Shown here: one piece after another, positions 19,791-22,500 of the stretch | How the letters are laid out: each line of letters opens with the position of its first letter | Position numbering within the stretch: the stretch's first letter is position 1 | Assembly (NCBI GenBank): GCA_009663005.1 | Contig: CM018891.1 | Span: 2,185,465 to 2,207,964, forward strand | Direction of reading: 5' to 3' | DNA length: 22,500 nt | Source of the DNA: Actinidia chinensis | Lineage: Eukaryota; Streptophyta; Magnoliopsida; Ericales; Actinidiaceae | Program-made: the position numbers and the translations under genes | The notes under the pieces: model-generated | Database searches by the model: none | The model's input: only the letters and a program-made list of their open reading frames with translations | What the model was told of the DNA's origin: nothing

Positions 19791-20336
19791 ATAAAAATAC
19801 CTGATGTTCAAGCCGGTTTAGAGATTCTAAGCATCCAGGTAATCTAAACATTGTCTCCAATCTCCAAGTAATCTAACTGATCATTCATAACCATTGAATC
19901 AACTTATTTTATCTCTGTTTTTTTTCTCTCACCAAATTCTTAATCCAAACACAACCTTATATTTCTAGCTTCACATCTCTTATTGAGTATTTGTTAAGAT
20001 GACTTAGGTTGTGTTTGCATCATAAATTTATGAAAAGATAATCGAATAATAGCCGAACAATAGGTTTAATCTTTTCATCTCAACTCTTTCTTTATCTTTC
20101 ATTTCTCTCCATAAATCACCTTACAAAATTTTGATCCAAATCTAATTACAATCCTTTCCATATAATCATATCCTCAAAACAGGAGTGCGTTGTGTCCTAT
20201 TTATGTCATGTCATTATAAATTCATGTTAGAATTTCCTCTACAATAACCATGCCAGTTTATTTCCTGTCATGCTCGTTTAATATATCATGCTCGTTGTTA
20301 ACATGATATATGAAAAATATGTCCACTCTTATCTAA
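19791..20336. repeat. non-autonomous element ends, inverted CAAACACAACCT/AGGTTGTGTTTG
   Basis: CCAAACACAACCTT at about 19946-19959 is inverted as AGGTTGTGTTTG at about 20006-20017. These look like ends of one short element or of two adjacent ones. The remainder is AT-rich with no gene. Confidence 0.4.
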
Positions 20337-20575
20337 TTTTTTTTTTGATAGGCAAAGGAAAGTTTTATTAATACCTCAATCAAATAACTACTAAGAAAAA
20401 ATCTTGATAAATATAGCATCATCATCAAAGATGAATATCCCAACTAGGTCGGCATATATAGTCCAATCAATCTTATGCTCCCAAAGCCTATAAGTTTTGA
20501 TTGGCAAGGCAACAATCAACACACCCAAATACAGAGACTACAAAATACATTACAACAAAACAACCCCTATATAAA
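20337..20575 (-). mobile_element. probable LINE 3' end remnant (antisense)
   Basis: On the minus strand the segment ends ...CTTTCCTTTGCCTATC followed by ten A residues (T run at plus 20337-20346). Plant L1-type LINEs commonly end in CTTTGCCTATC-like sequence plus poly(A). No reverse-transcriptase frame remains. Confidence 0.5.
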
Positions 20576-21166
20576 TTAACATTTTTCTTTTTCCTTCTAG
20601 TTGAATTTCCTCACACTAATCTCTAACAGATAAATTATTCACAAAAAAATATTTAATTTCAACTCAGACCTGTATTCTCAATTTTCGGAAAGCTTAATTT
20701 ATTTTATTTTTATTTATTTTCTAGATTGACTCTAAAATAGTAAATAAAATATCTAAATTGACCTCAACTAAAAACCAACGACCGTAATGAATCTGATATT
20801 CCATTTTACATATAATTTTATTTAATTAAAAGAATTCACGAAAGGCATTCAATCATCTCATCGCAATTCTTAGTACAAAAAACATTAAAATGGGTAATGT
20901 AACTACTCCTCGATTATACGGCTTAGACGTGTCCATTTTGGGTTATGTCGATTTGACCCAAATAATACCTGTTTAATATTCATGTTTTCGGATTGTGTCG
21001 TATTCGTGTTTGCGTTAACAAAGAACCAATTCTAACTCTAAAAAATTTGTGTACATTTTGAGTCGCGTTATCGTATCGTATAAAAAATGTCCACCAAGCC
21101 AATAGTAGCAGCAAATATTAGTCCCCCTGTAAGATCTATTTTAAGTAAGCACTTGATAAATGATAA
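20576..21166. other. intergenic, with a degenerate dispersed repeat at about 20920-21090
   Basis: The block with CGTGTCCATTTTGGGTTATG and GGATTGTGTCGTATTCGTGT resembles common plant elements rich in CGTGTCGTGTTCGTGT. No gene. Confidence 0.4.
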
Positions 21167-21261
21167 GTTCCTGTAGGGGTTCATTTTGTGAAATTAGAGA
21201 GATGATAAAAAGGAAATCAAAAATAGACATCTTCGGTGGCGAACGGTGTTGTTGTCGGCAC

Positions 21262-21390
21262 GCTGGACCTAGCTGCAACACAGGAAGGCTGCAAAGGTAT
21301 TTACAAACTTGCTGAACCTAGTTGCAACACAAGAGAGCTATAGAGGTGTTTGTTGGCTTGCTGGACCTAACTGCAACACAAGAGAGCTGA
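21262..21390. repeat. 49-bp tandem repeat within the solo LTR
   Basis: Copies begin at 21262, 21311 and 21360 with GCTGGACCTA, GCTGAACCTA and GCTGGACCTA. Each is followed by a TGCAACACA block. The first two units are full length and the third is partial. It lies in the R/U5 side of the minus-strand LTR. Confidence 0.85.
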
Positions 21391-21732
21391 GAACAGGCCA
21401 TCGAAGCTCTCCGACGGCCCTCCGACGGTCAAGTTAGAAGACCAGAGATGATATGTATATCAAGAGAGTGTATGTAAAAATAGAAAGTATATGTATTCTC
21501 AGCCTCAATATTCTGTGTAGAGAGAGAAAGTGTATACAAGTTCTTGTAGGTCAAATTGCCTACCTTGGTGAGAGCAACAACTCTCCTTTTATAGCCTAGC
21601 TCAACGCGTGCCCTGACATGTTGAGCTCTGTCATGCGTTGAGCTACGTGTGTCAGTTGAGCTGTCAGAGGAAGCCTTTTTTTGCAAGCCACCTCTCTGCC
21701 CCTGACATGCCCTGGGACCGCTGCACATTGTC

Positions 21733-21921
21733 ACATCTCGACCTAGCTCGGACATCTCGACCTAACTCGGATATCTTGACCTAGCTCAGCATCTCAACCA
21801 AGATTAGACATCTCAACCTAGCTCGGGTACTTCGACCTAGCTCGAGTATCTCGACCTAGCTCAGGTAATTCGACCTAGTTCAGGTGTCTCGACCTAGCTG
21901 AGGTATCTCAATCTACCTCGG
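21733..21921. repeat. ten-copy, about 19-bp degenerate tandem array within the solo LTR
   Basis: Ten head-to-tail copies of a unit close to ACATCTCGACCTAGCTCGG, each differing by a few bases. The array sits in the part that would be U3, 140-330 bp upstream of the TATA box on the minus strand. That is where LTR enhancer repeats usually lie. The regulatory role is inferred. Confidence 0.9.
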
Positions 21922-21960
21922 CTAAAGGTAGTACTTGGTATTTTATTCACTTACAGTTCC

Positions 21961-22500
21961 CCTGTAAAACACCAATTGCATTGATCAAAATCAAAGCAAC
22001 TTTGCCTAAATGGCTCAACTATTTATTGTTATGGAGTGTTTGGGCTTAATTAGCTGCTAAGTTAACTGCCATTATTGACAACTTGACATGGAATAAACAC
22101 ACCATGTTTCCATGTTTCATTACTCAAAATCATACTTCTATCAAGATTACAAAGGGCCAGTTTGGGATAACTATTAAATTAAACGAAATAATGGTATTTT
22201 CTTGATTAATTTTGTTTTTCGTAATTTTTTTTGTAAAATTATACTATATTTTTTATTTTATTTTTTTATTCCTCAAATCAAGACCAAGCGAGAGATTAAA
22301 AATAAAATATTTAATAAGAAACAAAAATATATAAATAAATAGTTTAAAATTTCCAGGGGAAAATTGTCTTGTAACTGGGGGGGGGGGGATTATTATTCTT
22401 GAAAGGTGAGGGATGAATCTGTATTAAAGGCAAACTTCAAGGAGGTCAGTGTAATAGTCATTTGGTCGGCCTTATGGATATGGTGGGCTTACCCAACAAA
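21961..22500. other. intergenic, no gene recognised
   Basis: Very AT-rich. Contains a 12-base G run at 22377-22388, unusual in this composition. GGGCCAGTTTGGGATAACTA near 22155 resembles the end of a plant MITE, but no partner end was found. Confidence 0.5.

Larger units (their letters stand above)
21172..21955 (-). mobile_element. solo LTR of a retrotransposon
   Basis: A 784-bp segment starts TGTAGGGG and ends CACTTACA, so it has the TG...CA ends of an LTR. It is flanked on both sides by the same five bases GTTCC (21167-21171 and 21956-21960). A single LTR between matching target duplications marks a solo LTR left by recombination. Orientation is minus: the reverse complement of 21585-21596 reads GGCTATAAAAGG, a TATA box. 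U3 then lies to the right and R/U5 to the left. Neither a primer-binding site nor a polypurine tract adjoins it. Copia or Gypsy membership cannot be told without the internal region. The open frame at 21429-21755 on the minus strand is not regarded as a gene. Confidence 0.9.

Noticed and set aside
21429..21755. 108-codon minus-strand frame
   Set aside because: It lies wholly inside the solo LTR and crosses its TATA box and the start of the 19-bp array.
21733..21921. CRISPR-like array
   Set aside because: Units are contiguous with no unique spacers, lie within an LTR, and the genome is a plant nuclear genome.

Overview
This window is nuclear DNA from a flowering plant, most likely a woody eudicot. 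The evidence is a split gene with seven coding exons and GT-AG introns, AT-rich intergenic DNA, long (CT)n/(GA)n and (TA)n microsatellites, solo LTRs, MITE-like inverted repeats and tRNA-derived SINE-like pieces. Some repeat textures remind me of Ericales genomes, but that is an impression and the sequence alone does not settle the species.

Only one protein-coding gene can be supported. It runs on the + strand from the ATG at 13720 to the TAA at 18323 and encodes a predicted 376-residue bHLH transcription factor of the plant bHLH103/110/112/114/123-type group. All six introns have GT-AG ends, and the joined frame is open throughout. The bHLH domain is spread over exons 3 to 6, and the C-terminal family motif (here DLRSHGLCLMPLS) is in exon 7. 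About 550 bp upstream there is a promoter/leader zone with one (AT)n tract and three (GA)n tracts. Downstream, the 3' UTR region holds a strong hairpin at 18477-18537.

The left part (1-13150) holds no confident gene. Main features there: a GC-richer promoter/leader-like island at about 1800-2720 with a 45-bp near-palindrome centred on TGACGTCA and a CCACGTGG G-box; a small hAT-like element (1659-1795); SINE-like pieces (about 3116-3228, 6798-6880, 12726-12790); a degenerate element at 5868-6280; a perfect triple 26-bp repeat (6931-7008); degenerate direct repeats (7140-7970); and a likely minus-strand solo LTR (about 8094-8802) followed by a (TA)n/(TG)n tract.

The right part (18600-22500) is repeat-derived. 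It contains a MITE-like inverted repeat (18690-18977), a 49-bp duplication (19369-19457), an antisense LINE tail (about 20337-20575), and a clear minus-strand solo LTR (21172-21955) with an exact 5-bp target duplication GTTCC. That LTR carries a ten-copy 19-bp array and a 49-bp repeat.

I did not find a convincing undescribed multi-gene system. The observations most worth following are the palindromic bZIP-site island, the 3' UTR hairpin, the tandem (NAGNAG) acceptor next to the bHLH domain, the altered basic region of the bHLH protein, and the internally repetitive solo LTR.
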